This document shows positions 9,710 to 17,794 of a stretch of 64,000 bases of DNA, piece after piece. Source of the stretch: Oceanicola sp. 22II-s10i (GTDB lineage: Bacteria; Pseudomonadota; Alphaproteobacteria; Rhodobacterales; Rhodobacteraceae); assembly GCF_002210105.1 (NCBI RefSeq), contig NZ_AQQU01000009.1, positions 105,847 through 169,846 on the forward strand, given 5' to 3'. The translations under genes and the position numbers were made by a program. A model generated the notes under the pieces. The model saw only the letters and a program-made list of their open reading frames with translations, did no database searches and had not been told where the DNA came from. Positions within the stretch are counted from its first letter, which is position 1, and each line of letters opens with the position of its first letter.

Positions 9710-9727
9710 GCGGCCCGCGAAGGCCGC
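9710..9727 (-). terminator. intercistronic hairpin between BMP gene and ATPase gene
   Basis: GCGGCC, six unpaired bases, then GGCCGC form a perfect 6-bp GC stem 18 bp after the binding-protein stop codon. No T-run follows. It looks like an attenuating or mRNA-stabilising stem that would keep binding-protein output above that of the ATPase and permeases. Confidence 0.45.
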
Positions 9728-9744
9728 CCCGTCAGGTCGTGCGA

Positions 9745-10740
9745 TCAGAACGTCAGCGCCGGGCAGCTGTCGTCGGTCGTGTAGTCGTGCACCTTGATCT
9801 CGCCCGCGATGATCTTGGCCTTGGCGTCGTCCACCGCCGCCGTCATCTCGTCCGTGACGAGCGATGCGTTGTTCTCGTCCATCGCGACGCCAACGCCCTC
9901 TTCGGCGAGGCCGAGGATCTGGATGCCGGGTTCGAGGTTCTCGCCCGCCATCATCATCTCGTAAACGGCCACGTCGACGCGCTTGAGCATCGAGGTCAGG
10001 ACCTTGCCGGGATGCAGGTGGTTCTGGTTGCTGTCCACGCCGATCGACAGGATGCCCTCGTCGGCCGCGGCCTGAAGGACGCCCACGCCGGTGCCGCCCG
10101 CCGCCGCATAGACGACGTCGGCGCCCTGCGAGATCTGCGCCTTGGTCAGCTCGGAGCCCTTGACCGGGTCGTTCCAGGCCGCCGGGGTGGTGCCGGTCAT
10201 GTTGGCGATGATCTTGGCATCCGGGTTGGCCGCCTTGACGCCCTGCGCATAGCCGCAGGCGAACTTGCGGATGAGCGGAACGTCCATCCCGCCGATGAAG
10301 CCGACGGTGCCGGATTCGGACTTCATGCCCGCCATCATGCCGACGAGGTAGGAGCCCTCATGCTCGGTGAAGCCGATGACGTGCACGTTCGGCTGTTCGA
10401 CCCAGCCGTCGATGGTGACGAACTTGGTGTCGGGATAATCCGGTGCGACCTCGGCCAGCGGCGAGGACATCTGGAAGCCGGTGGTGATGATCGGGTTCGC
10501 GCCCGCTTCGGCGAACTGGCGCAGGGCCTGTTCGCGCTGCGCTTCGGACTGCATCTCGATCTCGAGGTACTTGCCGCCGGTTTCCTGCGCCCAGCGTTCC
10601 GCACCGTTGAAGGCGGCTTCGTTGAAGGATTTGTCGTATTTCCCGCCGAGATCGTAGATCAGCGCGGGCTCAGCCGATGCGGCACCCGTCATCAGGGCGG
10701 CGGCGGCGGCAGCGCCAAGAAACTTGGTCATCAGGGTCAT
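9745..10740 (-). CDS. BMP family nucleoside-binding periplasmic lipoprotein-like protein
   Basis: A 331-residue substrate-binding protein of the BMP/PnrA family. It has a Sec signal peptide (about residues 1-23, ending ASA-EP) and no lipobox cysteine, so it is probably soluble in the periplasm. Family motifs include DLGGKYDKSFNEAAFNG, the IGGMDVPLIRKF strand-loop and GSELTKAQISQGADVVYAAAG. Family members bind purine or pyrimidine nucleosides. ATG at 10740 has GGGAGA 5 nt upstream. It is the first gene of the operon BMP-ATPase-permease-LysE-permease-deoD-AKR. Confidence 0.9.
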   Translation of the reverse strand: MTLMTKFLGAAAAAALMTGAASAEPALIYDLGGKYDKSFNEAAFNGAERWAQETGGKYLEIEMQSEAQREQALRQFAEAGANPIITTGFQMSSPLAEVAPDYPDTKFVTIDGWVEQPNVHVIGFTEHEGSYLVGMMAGMKSESGTVGFIGGMDVPLIRKFACGYAQGVKAANPDAKIIANMTGTTPAAWNDPVKGSELTKAQISQGADVVYAAAGGTGVGVLQAAADEGILSIGVDSNQNHLHPGKVLTSMLKRVDVAVYEMMMAGENLEPGIQILGLAEEGVGVAMDENNASLVTDEMTAAVDDAKAKIIAGEIKVHDYTTDDSCPALTF

Positions 10741-10806
10741 TGTAGTCTCCCGGTTGGTCGGGACGCGCGGTTGTGTCCGGCGCCCGGTTGGTCATCCGTT
10801 TCGGAT

Positions 10807-10822
10807 TTGATCACGCGGTCAA
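10807..10822. promoter_or_regulatory. candidate operator upstream of nucleoside transporter operon
   Basis: TTGATC-ACGC-GGTCAA is an imperfect inverted repeat about 67 bp upstream of the BMP gene start. It is positioned for a dimeric repressor or activator. No regulator gene lies beside it, so the cognate factor is unknown. Confidence 0.3.
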
Positions 10823-10898
10823 GTTAGGACCATGCCGCGAAACGGCGTCAATAGCGAATTGGAATGACACGGGATCACGATCCGCAAGCGGCGCAACG

Positions 10899-11312
10899 TC
10901 AGGCAAGCGGACGGGTCAGAACCAGTGCATCCGCGACAGCGCCATCCGGTCCGCGATAGTAGGCACGACGTCGTCCGGCCTCGGTCCAGCCCGCCCCGCG
11001 ATAAAGCGCGATGGCCGCATCATTGCCCGCTGCGACCTCCAGAAAGGCCGTCGCCGCGCCATTTTGGCGGGCGGTCTCGGCGAAGTCCGCCAGCAGGGCG
11101 GCGGCCCGGCCCTGCCTGCGGTATTCCGGTGCGACGGCAAGGGTCAGCAGTTCGGCCTCGTCCGCCACGACCCGGCCCAGCAGGAACCCGCCGGCATCGC
11201 CAAGCGCAAAGACATCCGTCCGCGCAAGCAGCGCATCGAACTCGGCGGCAGACCACGACCGGGGCATCGTGAAGCAGCGCGCGTGGAGCGACGCCATCTC
11301 GTCAGGCGTCAT
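10899..11312 (-). CDS. rimI: ribosomal-protein-alanine N-acetyltransferase RimI-like
   Basis: A 137-residue GNAT enzyme. Motif A is VAPEYRRQGRAAALL near residue 65, followed by FLEVAAGNDAAIALYRGAGW, the RimI-type motif B with the N-x-A-A-x-x-L-Y pattern. RimI acetylates the N-terminal Ala of ribosomal protein S18. The assignment is supported by its position directly after tsaB, whose 3' end it overlaps by 11 bp, a conserved pairing in bacteria. A longer N-terminus is not available without running further into tsaB. Confidence 0.82.
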   Translation of the reverse strand: MTPDEMASLHARCFTMPRSWSAAEFDALLARTDVFALGDAGGFLLGRVVADEAELLTLAVAPEYRRQGRAAALLADFAETARQNGAATAFLEVAAGNDAAIALYRGAGWTEAGRRRAYYRGPDGAVADALVLTRPLA

Positions 11313-11886
11313 CGACGATCACCGGCGGCGCGTCCCGCGCGGGCGCCGCGTCGGCGGCCCTTAGATAGAGCGGCGCGGGCGGCGGACTGTCGGTCACGTC
11401 GGCCCCCGCCGCGATCCGCGCGATGCGTTCGGCCACGCTTGCGGGATCGGGGGGATACATCAATCCCTCCAGCCCCTCGGGATCGCGCAGGACCGGATCG
11501 GTGCCGGGCGCCTTGACATAGGCCAGCCCGCGCGGCGCGGGCACAGCCGCGATGGCCCGCGGATCGGCATGGTGGATGGCGTCGAAGCTTGAGACCCCGA
11601 CCGCAGGCACGCCGAGCGACAGCGCCAGCCCGCGGGCCGATGCGACCGAGATGCGGATGCCGGTGAAGTTCCCCGGCCCCACGCCCACGCCGATGCGGGT
11701 CAGGTCGCGCCAGCCGATCCCGGCCTCGGCCAGCACCTCTTCGATCAGCGGGAACAGCCGTTCGGCCTGCCCGCGGCCCATCTCCTCGGCCCGGACGACG
11801 AGGATGCGGTCGCCGGACAAGACAGCGGCCGCGCAATGCGCGGCCGACGTGTCGAACCCCAGTATGTAGCCTGTGTCAGACGGCAA
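11302..11886 (-). CDS. tsaB: tRNA threonylcarbamoyladenosine biosynthesis protein TsaB
   Basis: A 194-residue ASKHA-fold protein. The N-terminus YILGFDTSAAHCAAAV and the motif VGVGPGNFTGIRISVASARGLA are diagnostic of TsaB, the partner of TsaD in making t6A on ANN-decoding tRNAs. The only start codon giving the full domain is TTG at 11886, inside the end of the nfu gene (11-bp overlap), so expression is probably coupled to that gene. Together nfu-tsaB-rimI form a tight minus-strand operon. Confidence 0.9.
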   Translation of the reverse strand: MPSDTGYILGFDTSAAHCAAAVLSGDRILVVRAEEMGRGQAERLFPLIEEVLAEAGIGWRDLTRIGVGVGPGNFTGIRISVASARGLALSLGVPAVGVSSFDAIHHADPRAIAAVPAPRGLAYVKAPGTDPVLRDPEGLEGLMYPPDPASVAERIARIAAGADVTDSPPPAPLYLRAADAAPARDAPPVIVDDA

Positions 11887-12439
11887 CGGGCCTGACCTCG
11901 GTCACTTCGGGAATGTAGTGCCGCAGCAGGTTCTCGATCCCCATTTTCAGCGTCAGGGTCGAGGAGGGGCAGCCTGCGCAGGCGCCCTGCATGTGCAGAT
12001 AGACGACGCCCCGGTCGAAGCCGTGGAAGGTGATGTCGCCACCGTCCTGCGCCACGGCGGGACGCACGCGGGTGTCGAGCAGTTCCTTGATCTGGCCCAC
12101 GATCTCGCCATCCTCGCCGGTGTGTTCGGCATGGCCGGAGGCGGCGCCGCCTTCACCTGCCATGACCGGATCGCCGGACTGGAAATGCTCCATGATCGCG
12201 CCCAGCAGGGCGGGCTTGATGTGGTCCCATTCGACCGTATCGGCCTTGGTCACGGTGACGAAATCGGTGCCGAAGAACACGCCGCGCACGCCGTCCACGG
12301 CAAAGATGCGCTGTGCCAGCGGCGAACCGCCGGCCGCTTCGGCCGCCGGGAAATCTGCTGTGCCCGCGTCCAGCACGGACTGACCCGGCAGGAACTTCAG
12401 CGTGGCGGGATTGGGGGTGGATTCGGTCTGAATGAACAT
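11876..12439 (-). CDS. nfu: NifU-family Fe-S scaffold/carrier protein (Nfu)
   Basis: A 187-residue two-domain protein. The N-terminal Nfu_N domain starts MFIQTESTPNPATLKFLPGQ. The C-terminal NifU domain carries the cluster-binding C-x-x-C in GACAGCPSSTLTLK near residue 155. Such proteins deliver Fe-S clusters to target enzymes. The ATG at 12439 is chosen because MFIQTE is the standard family start; the upstream in-frame extension is not conserved-looking. First gene of the nfu-tsaB-rimI operon. Confidence 0.9.
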   Translation of the reverse strand: MFIQTESTPNPATLKFLPGQSVLDAGTADFPAAEAAGGSPLAQRIFAVDGVRGVFFGTDFVTVTKADTVEWDHIKPALLGAIMEHFQSGDPVMAGEGGAASGHAEHTGEDGEIVGQIKELLDTRVRPAVAQDGGDITFHGFDRGVVYLHMQGACAGCPSSTLTLKMGIENLLRHYIPEVTEVRPVAV

Positions 12440-12574
12440 CTCTGGCGCCCCTTTTCGGCTGAGGGCTCCGATATGCGCCCCATGACCCCGGAAGTCAAGA
12501 ATTAGAACCGTTCTAAAGGGTGCGCCCGCGAACAATGTGATACGGCGCGGCCTCTTCGGCCCTTGCCGGCCCGT

Positions 12575-13216
12575 TCAGTAAAGGCGCTCTTTGCCGTCGT
12601 TGCTGACCAGAGCCTCGAGATCGGCGATACTGTCCGACAAGCTGCCATGCACGCGCATCATCTCGGCCAGCGTGGGAACCTCCGACGTGTCGGGCCACTT
12701 GTCCTCGGACCACACACCGCCCCGGACAAAGGCCTTCGGGCAGTGGCTGAGAAGCCGGTTCACCTTGATCAGCAGCACCGTCTGGGGCGCCTTGCCGGAA
12801 ACCGAGAGCATGTCGGCAAGACCGTCATCACGCACGAGGCGGGCCTCGCCCGATATCCGCAGGGTGTCGCGATGTCCCGGAATGACGCAGATCAGGCCGA
12901 CCTGCGGGTTGCGGACGATGTTCTCGAACGCGTCGACACGGTTGTTGCCCAGCCTGTCCGGCAGGGCCAGCAGCGACGGGCCGAGCACCTTGAGGAACCC
13001 CGGCGGATCGCCCCGAGGGCTGACGTCGATCTGGCCATCGGGCCGCTGCGTCGACAGGAAGACAAGGGCCGTCTGTGCGATGAAGCGCGCGGCCAGTTCG
13101 TCGATATGGTCGATCACTTTGTTGCCCACGAACCGGGACGGCGCGTTGTAGAGCCTGCGCAGATCCGCCGGTGTCTCGACGACTTCACCGACGTCGTAGC
13201 CGAAAACGCTGGGCAT
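12575..13216 (-). CDS. pyridoxamine 5'-phosphate oxidase family FMN-binding protein
   Basis: A 213-residue split-barrel flavoprotein of the PPOX type, similar to the MSMEG_1061 family. Visible features are the FIAQTALVFLSTQRPDGQID strand pair with SPRGDPPGF near residue 72 and the NPQVGLICVIPGHRDTLRISG FMN-site region. The C-terminal CPKAFVRGGVWS segment is typical of this subfamily. ATG at 13216 follows TAGGAGTAACGATC. Members bind FMN or F420 and reduce or oxidise small molecules; the substrate is not deducible. Confidence 0.78.
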   Translation of the reverse strand: MPSVFGYDVGEVVETPADLRRLYNAPSRFVGNKVIDHIDELAARFIAQTALVFLSTQRPDGQIDVSPRGDPPGFLKVLGPSLLALPDRLGNNRVDAFENIVRNPQVGLICVIPGHRDTLRISGEARLVRDDGLADMLSVSGKAPQTVLLIKVNRLLSHCPKAFVRGGVWSEDKWPDTSEVPTLAEMMRVHGSLSDSIADLEALVSNDGKERLY

Positions 13217-13342
13217 GATCGTTACTCCTAGGACAGTGCCGGGCCAGCATGGCCTGTGCATGCCATCCGATCCAGTGCCGGGTTCGCAAATCGGCCGATC
13301 TAGGCAGTCCCGGCGGTTCGGACCGACCCGGCGCCGCAACCT

Positions 13343-13798
13343 TCACCTGATGCCGGGGGCGAGATCCTCGGGTGCGTATCCCTCCAGCCGCCAGAACGCC
13401 TGCGCCTCCGGCCCGATCCGGGCCAGCGCGCGGTCCAGGTCGCCGGGGCGGAGCGCGCGGTGCAGCGCGTATGAAACGGCCTCGACCGCGTTGTCGGAGA
13501 CGAAGTTGTGATCGGCCCTCAGCGCGCGCACTTCGGCCAGATAGTCATCGGGCCCCGCCCATGGCAGCGGATCGGCGACACGCCAGCCCTGCACGAACAG
13601 CGCCCGCGGGACCGATGGCAGGACCTGTGCGAAATCCAGCGCCGTCTGGATGGACAGCCGTGCCCTGAAGGCGGCGAAGACACCTTCGGCAGCGGTATAG
13701 GCGACGTTGGAAGACGGGGTGTCCATGATCTCGCGGATGTCGTCGAGGAAGGCGGTCCATTCCTTGCCGGGGTGGCGGAAGGTCCACGGCATCGGCAT
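13343..13798 (-). CDS. DUF2267 domain-containing protein
   Basis: A 151-residue, mostly helical protein matching DUF2267: MPMPWTFRHPGKEWTAFLDD, AYTAAEGVFAAFRARLSIQ, then LPSVPRALFVQGW with VPRALF-type motif, and a charged C-terminal helix bundle. The function of the family is not known; such genes often lie near stress-protein genes, and here a universal stress protein is two genes upstream. ATG-to-stop spacing to the hydrolase gene above is 3 bp, so it is the last gene of an operon with the hydrolase and usp. Confidence 0.7.
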   Translation of the reverse strand: MPMPWTFRHPGKEWTAFLDDIREIMDTPSSNVAYTAAEGVFAAFRARLSIQTALDFAQVLPSVPRALFVQGWRVADPLPWAGPDDYLAEVRALRADHNFVSDNAVEAVSYALHRALRPGDLDRALARIGPEAQAFWRLEGYAPEDLAPGIR

Positions 13799-13801
13799 GG
13801 C

Positions 13802-14323
13802 CTAGAGCTCAGCTATGGCCACCGCGACGGGCGAAAGCGCACCGGTCAGCGCGTGCCCGCCCGAGGGCAGTGGATAGCACCGGGCGTTCGGCAACGCCGC
13901 ACCGAGGGCGGCGAGATGCGCGAAGGGCACCACCTCGTCGTCGCGGGCGTGGAACAGTCGGATGGGCAGGCGCGCCAGCGCCTCGGGGGCCCAGTCGGGC
14001 AGGGCATAGCCGGAGGCATCCCAGCCTGCGCCGGACCAGTCCGGGCAGGCCAGCCCGATCATGCCGCGCGGGGCGACCATGGGGCCCAGTTCGGCAAGGC
14101 ATTTCAGCAGGTGCGAGGCGCCGAGTGAATGGCCCACAAGTATCGTGCTCGGCGGCAGGTCCGTCAGCGCGGCCTTGAGCCTGCGGCTCCAATGGGCGGG
14201 GTCGGGATCACCGAGGGACGGTGCGGTGATCGCGTAACCGTTCCCGAGCGCCGCCGTGAGTTCGGGCAGCGGCGCATCGGCGGGCGTGGCCCCTGCCCCA
14301 TGGGCAAAGAACACGGGTGTCAT
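13802..14323 (-). CDS. small alpha/beta hydrolase
   Basis: A 173-residue compact alpha/beta hydrolase. The nucleophile elbow is VGHSLGASH near residue 66. The oxyanion-side motif FFAHGAGATP is near residue 5. The acid strand is FHARDDEVVPF near residue 130, and a terminal histidine lies in PSGGHALTG. It has the size of RBBP9/YdeN-like serine hydrolases. Its ATG overlaps the stop of the upstream universal stress protein gene (ATGA), indicating coupling. Substrate is unknown. Confidence 0.78.
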   Translation of the reverse strand: MTPVFFAHGAGATPADAPLPELTAALGNGYAITAPSLGDPDPAHWSRRLKAALTDLPPSTILVGHSLGASHLLKCLAELGPMVAPRGMIGLACPDWSGAGWDASGYALPDWAPEALARLPIRLFHARDDEVVPFAHLAALGAALPNARCYPLPSGGHALTGALSPVAVAIAEL

Positions 14324-14775
14324 GTGATCGCTTCGAGCCGTTCCTTGGACAGGTCGCCCGGCACGATGGTGACGGGAATGGGCAGGCTGCCCGAAGATTT
14401 GGCCATCTGGCTGACCAGCGGACCGGGACCGGACTTGTCGGTTCCCGCGCCAAGGACGAGGACGCCGATCTCGGGGTCGGACTTGATGTGGGCGAGGATC
14501 TCGGGCACCGCCTCGCCCTCGCGGATGATGAGTTCCGGGTCGATGCCCTGCCGGTCGCGCATCCACTTGGCGAAGACCTCGAAATGCGCCTCGATCCGTT
14601 CGCGGGCCTCTTCGCGCATCACCTCGCCCACGCCGATCCAGTGGCTGAACTCTTCGGGTGGAATGATCGACAGGATGGCCACACCGCCGCCGCTGCCGGC
14701 CGCGCGCATCGCGGCGAAGCGCATGGCGTTCAGGCATTCGCGGCTGTCATCGAGGATGACGAGAAACTTGCGCAT
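14320..14775 (-). CDS. universal stress protein (UspA family)
   Basis: A 151-residue UspA-like protein: KFLVILDDSRECLNAMRFA at the N-terminus, the conserved I-x-EG-like IREGEAVPEILAHIK segment near residue 85, and the C-terminal ATP-binding loop VLVLGAGTDKSGPGPLVSQM followed by LPIPVTIVPG. That G-x2-G-x9-G(S/T) loop indicates an ATP-binding type Usp. Start at 14775 is chosen because MRKFLVILDD begins the fold; the longer upstream frame lacks support. First gene of the usp-hydrolase-DUF2267 operon. Confidence 0.85.
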   Translation of the reverse strand: MRKFLVILDDSRECLNAMRFAAMRAAGSGGGVAILSIIPPEEFSHWIGVGEVMREEARERIEAHFEVFAKWMRDRQGIDPELIIREGEAVPEILAHIKSDPEIGVLVLGAGTDKSGPGPLVSQMAKSSGSLPIPVTIVPGDLSKERLEAIT

Positions 14776-14845
14776 GACGCGGCCCCTTCCTTGGAGCGCG
14801 ATCATGGCCCAAGCGATCGTCAGCGTCCATCGGGAATGCGCGCCG

Positions 14846-15187
14846 CTACTGACTCCAGCGGAACGAGCCCGTCGGCTTGCCCTTCAGGTCATAGAACGTG
14901 CCCTTGCCCCCGGGCTGCACCAGATAGATCACGCCGAAGGCGCGGTAGGTAACCTGAAGGCCGTGCGCGGTCTTCTGCATCTGCGTGTCCCGCGGGGTCA
15001 TCCGCGCATCCCGTAGGCACAGGCCGGAACTCGATTTGCAGGCCACGACCATGGGACTGTAGGGACCGCCGTTCCTGTCATGCCAGTCCGACCGGAAGGT
15101 GAGCGGCTTGCCCGCCGCGACATCCTGCGCGGCCAACGGACCGGCGAGGCCGATCATGGCGCAGGCGACAATGAAACCGCTTTTCAT
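14846..15187 (-). CDS. small secreted protein of unknown function
   Basis: A 113-residue protein with a clear signal peptide (about residues 1-20, cleavage after LAA-QD). The mature part has two cysteines (VACKSSSGLCLRD) that could form a disulfide, and an aromatic/glycine-rich C-terminus. I do not recognise a family. ATG at 15187 has AGGAGA-like bases (GATCTCCAGG) nearby and gives the signal peptide directly; the longer upstream frame would bury it. Lies just upstream of, and divergent from, rnpB. Confidence 0.6.
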   Translation of the reverse strand: MKSGFIVACAMIGLAGPLAAQDVAAGKPLTFRSDWHDRNGGPYSPMVVACKSSSGLCLRDARMTPRDTQMQKTAHGLQVTYRAFGVIYLVQPGGKGTFYDLKGKPTGSFRWSQ

Positions 15188-15275
15188 CCTGGAGATCCTC
15201 GCTGTCATTCCATCCGCCGACCCAGATAATCCGGAAAGACGACCCTGCGTCAACCGCGCGGACCCATGACGCGGC

Positions 15276-15305
15276 TTGACCGCAATGCGCACTCCGGGCT
15301 ACCGG
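15276..15305 (+). promoter_or_regulatory. candidate rnpB promoter
   Basis: TTGACC at 15276-15281, an 18-bp spacer and TACCGG at 15300-15305. The predicted start about 7 nt downstream coincides with the 5' end of the RNase P RNA inferred from its terminal helix (15312). Confidence 0.5.
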
Positions 15306-15311
15306 CAATGC

Positions 15312-15706
15312 GCGCGGAGGGCCGGATGGCCGCGGGCCCCTAGGGGTCCGAGGAAAGTCCGGACTCCACAAGGCAACGGTGCCGGGTAACGCCCGGCGGG
15401 GGCAACCCCAGGGACAGCGCCACAGAGAACAGACCGCCGCGCCTGTCGCGGCAAGGGTGAAACGGTGCGGTAAGAGCGCACCGGGGGACGGGCAACCGGA
15501 CCCGCATGGCAAGCCCCACCGGGAGCAATGCCGAATAGGGATCCCGCGCGGGCCGGTCGCGTCAGCGATACCGCCGCAGGGCCGCCTTGGCCCAGGGGAT
15601 CCGGGTTGGCAGCTTGAGGCGCCGGGGCAACCCGGCGTCCAGAGGAATGGTCATCGAACCGGGGGCGACTCCGGGGAACAGAATCCGGCTTACAGGCCCT
15701 CCGCGC
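15312..15706 (+). ncRNA. rnpB: RNase P RNA, bacterial class A
   Basis: The catalytic RNA of RNase P, which matures tRNA 5' ends. All the universally conserved blocks are present in order: GAGGAAAGTCCGGACTCC near 15349, the CAGAGAACAGACCGCC block near 15422, GGTAAGAGCGCACCG near 15469, and AACAGAATCCGGCTTACAGG near the 3' end. The ends are set by the P1 helix: GCGCGGAGGGCC at 15312-15323 pairs with GGCCCTCCGCGC at 15695-15706, a perfect 12-bp stem. The length (about 395 nt) suits an alphaproteobacterial type A molecule. No intrinsic terminator with a T-run is obvious after it. Confidence 0.96.
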
Positions 15707-15788
15707 ATATGATCCATCGAAGACCGCGGGCCGGTGATGGCACTTGCCGCCACGACCGTTTGCGTCGGGCTGTCCGAAGCTTCCAGTC

Positions 15789-16219
15789 ATGGAATACCCC
15801 ATGCCGGATTCCCGCCTGCCCGACCGTGCCACGCTGGTGGCTCTGAGCTTCTCCCTCTTGGCGGGCGCGGACGTGGTCCATGCAGGCTAGGGCATCAACG
15901 GAGGCTTCGCCCCTGGCCTCTGGCGTCCGATCCTCGACTGGGACCACGTGGTGGCGATGGTGGCGGTCGGCCTTTGGGGCGCGTTCCTCGGCGTGCCCGC
16001 GATTTGACTGTTGCCTGTGGTGTTCCCGCTGATCATGGCCTTCGGCGGCGCTCTCGGGATCTTCCACGGCCATGCCCATGGCACCGAACTGCCGGAGGTC
16101 TTCAGCGCCTATGGCAATGCGGTCGGCCTCGTGATCGGAACCGGGCTGCTGCTCCTCGCGGGCATCGGTTTCGGCTTAATGACCCGCAGCGGGGCCGGCA
16201 CGGCGGCCGTGCGCATGGC
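15789..16219 (+). pseudogene. HupE/UreJ-family membrane protein, decayed
   Basis: One reading frame from ATG 15789 encodes recognisable HupE/UreJ sequence: a signal-like start, then GGFAPGLWRPILDWDHVVAM, AVGLWGAFLGVPAI, LLPVVFPLIMAFGGALGI, and FHGHAHGTELPE. It is interrupted by two in-frame stops, TAG at 15888-15890 and TGA at 16005-16007, where the family usually has a Trp before LLP (TGG to TGA). The segment that normally separates GALG from FHGHAHG, about 40 residues, is missing without a frameshift, which indicates an internal deletion. Intact family members are nickel/cobalt permease-like proteins associated with hydrogenase or urease. The gene is non-functional unless stops are suppressed. 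Confidence 0.78.
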
Positions 16220-16221
16220 CG

Positions 16222-16470
16222 ATGCTGATCGCGGGATTGCTTGTCGGCCTCCCGTTCGCGCTGACCGGGCAGAACGGCATGCTGATCATGGCGGTCGCGC
16301 TTGAGGGGCATGCGTTCACGGGGGTGCCACCGCTGACGCAGGCTGGCGTTCTGCTGATGGCCAACCTTGTTCCGCCACGCATCGCGGGACGGTGCCGGGT
16401 GGCGATGGAACAGGTCCCTGCCCCGTGGATGTGCATCATTCTGCTGGCACTCGAACTGCGCCCGAACTGA
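16222..16470 (+). pseudogene. membrane-protein-like fragment, unidentified
   Basis: An 82-codon open frame, shifted by one relative to the preceding HupE-like remnant. It encodes a hydrophobic stretch (LIAGLLVGLPFALTGQNG, then LIMAVALEGHAFTGVPPL) and a short amphipathic C-terminus. There is no ribosome-binding site I would trust and no family I recognise. It could be the eroded remnant of a second membrane gene or a frameshifted continuation. Listed as a probable fragment rather than a working gene. Confidence 0.35.
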
Positions 16471-16589
16471 CCTCACAGGTCATAAAGGTGTATATCAACG
16501 CAACGGCGCCTTCTCGCCGATGCGCGACCGCCGCACTGTTGCGAAAATCCGACCGCTGCTAGGCTCCGCCCAGTTCCGGGAGGTTCCGC

Positions 16590-17750
16590 ATGTCACTGTC
16601 ACCCATCACCCTGCTCGTCGGCACCACCAAGGGTGCCTTCCTCATCTCCGGCGCGTCCGACCGCACCGGCTGGACCGTCCGCGGGCCGTTCTGCGGCGGC
16701 TGGACGATCAACCACATGGGCGGCGATCCCGAGACCGGCACCATCTGGGCCGGCGGCGGCGGGGACTGGTCGGGCGCGGGCGTCTGGCGGTCCTCGGACG
16801 GCGGCGCGACATGGGAGGTCGCCAAGCTGACCAAGGGCCAGATGGACGACTGGGCGGCGAACGATCCCGACTTCGCCAAGATGATCGGCTGGACCGACAC
16901 GCCGCCGCCCTTCGGCACGGATTTCTCGCAGATCTGGTCGCTGAGCCATGCGCACGGCACGCTCTACGCGGGGACCAAGCCCGCGAGCCTGCTGGCCAGC
17001 CGCGACGGCGGGGTGACGTGGGACAAGGTCGAGGGGCTGACCGATCACCCCTCCTCCGGCAACTGGGACGGCGGCGCGGCGGGGCTGGTGCTGCATTCCA
17101 TCGTATCCGACCCCGGCGATCCGGCGAAGCTCTGGGTCGGCATCTCGGCCGCCGGGGTCTTCGCGACCGAGGACGGCGGCGCGACATGGGACCGGCGCAA
17201 CCGGCTGGCCAATGCCGAGGCCTGCGCTCACACCGACCATCCCGCCGGACCCCGCGACGGCGAGACCGGGCATTGCGTCCACAACATCGTCCGCGCGCCG
17301 GGGGACAGCGACCTGCTCTACCAGCAGAACCACCACGGCGTCTGGCGGTCCTCGGACGGCGGGCGGAGTTGGGAGGACATCAACGCCGGCCTGCCCTCGA
17401 CCTTCGGCTTTCCGATCCGGGTGCATCCGCGCGATGCCAGCACGATCTGGACCCTGCCGCTGAACGGCGACATGGAGGGCCGTTTCCCGCCCGATGCCGC
17501 CTGCGCGGTCTGGCGGTCCCGCGACGGCGGCGCCTCGTGGCAGGCGATGCGCGAGGGGCTGCCGCAGGAGGCGTGCTTCTTCACCGTGCTGCGGCAGGCG
17601 ATGGCGGGCGACACGCGCGATCCGGCGGGGGTCTATTTCGGGACGAACTCAGGGTCGGTGTTCGGGACCACGGACGAAGGCGAGACCTGGCATGAGATCG
17701 CGCGGCACCTGCCGACGGTACTGTGCGTGGAGGTGCTGGAAGCCGTGTGA
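16590..17750 (+). CDS. Asp-box (BNR) repeat beta-propeller protein
   Basis: A 386-residue protein made of repeats of the sialidase/VPS10-type Asp-box S-x-D-x-G-x-x-W. At least six copies are visible: RSSDGGATWE, ASRDGGVTWDK, ATEDGGATWD, RSSDGGRSWED, RSRDGGASWQ and GTTDEGETWHE. This predicts a six- or seven-bladed beta-propeller. There is no signal peptide, so it is probably cytoplasmic. Annotated relatives are called exo-alpha-sialidase or glycosyl hydrolase, but no catalytic residues of sialidases are identifiable, so an enzymatic role is doubtful. ATG at 16590 is preceded by GGGAGG. Confidence 0.75.
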   Translation: MSLSPITLLVGTTKGAFLISGASDRTGWTVRGPFCGGWTINHMGGDPETGTIWAGGGGDWSGAGVWRSSDGGATWEVAKLTKGQMDDWAANDPDFAKMIGWTDTPPPFGTDFSQIWSLSHAHGTLYAGTKPASLLASRDGGVTWDKVEGLTDHPSSGNWDGGAAGLVLHSIVSDPGDPAKLWVGISAAGVFATEDGGATWDRRNRLANAEACAHTDHPAGPRDGETGHCVHNIVRAPGDSDLLYQQNHHGVWRSSDGGRSWEDINAGLPSTFGFPIRVHPRDASTIWTLPLNGDMEGRFPPDAACAVWRSRDGGASWQAMREGLPQEACFFTVLRQAMAGDTRDPAGVYFGTNSGSVFGTTDEGETWHEIARHLPTVLCVEVLEAV

Positions 17751-17794
17751 GACAGGCACATCCCGGCGACCCGAACCCCGACCGCCAACGCGGG

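Noticed and set aside
16590..17750. Functional sialidase
   Set aside because: Only the Asp-box repeats match; no catalytic Tyr/Glu/Arg arrangement can be placed and there is no signal peptide.
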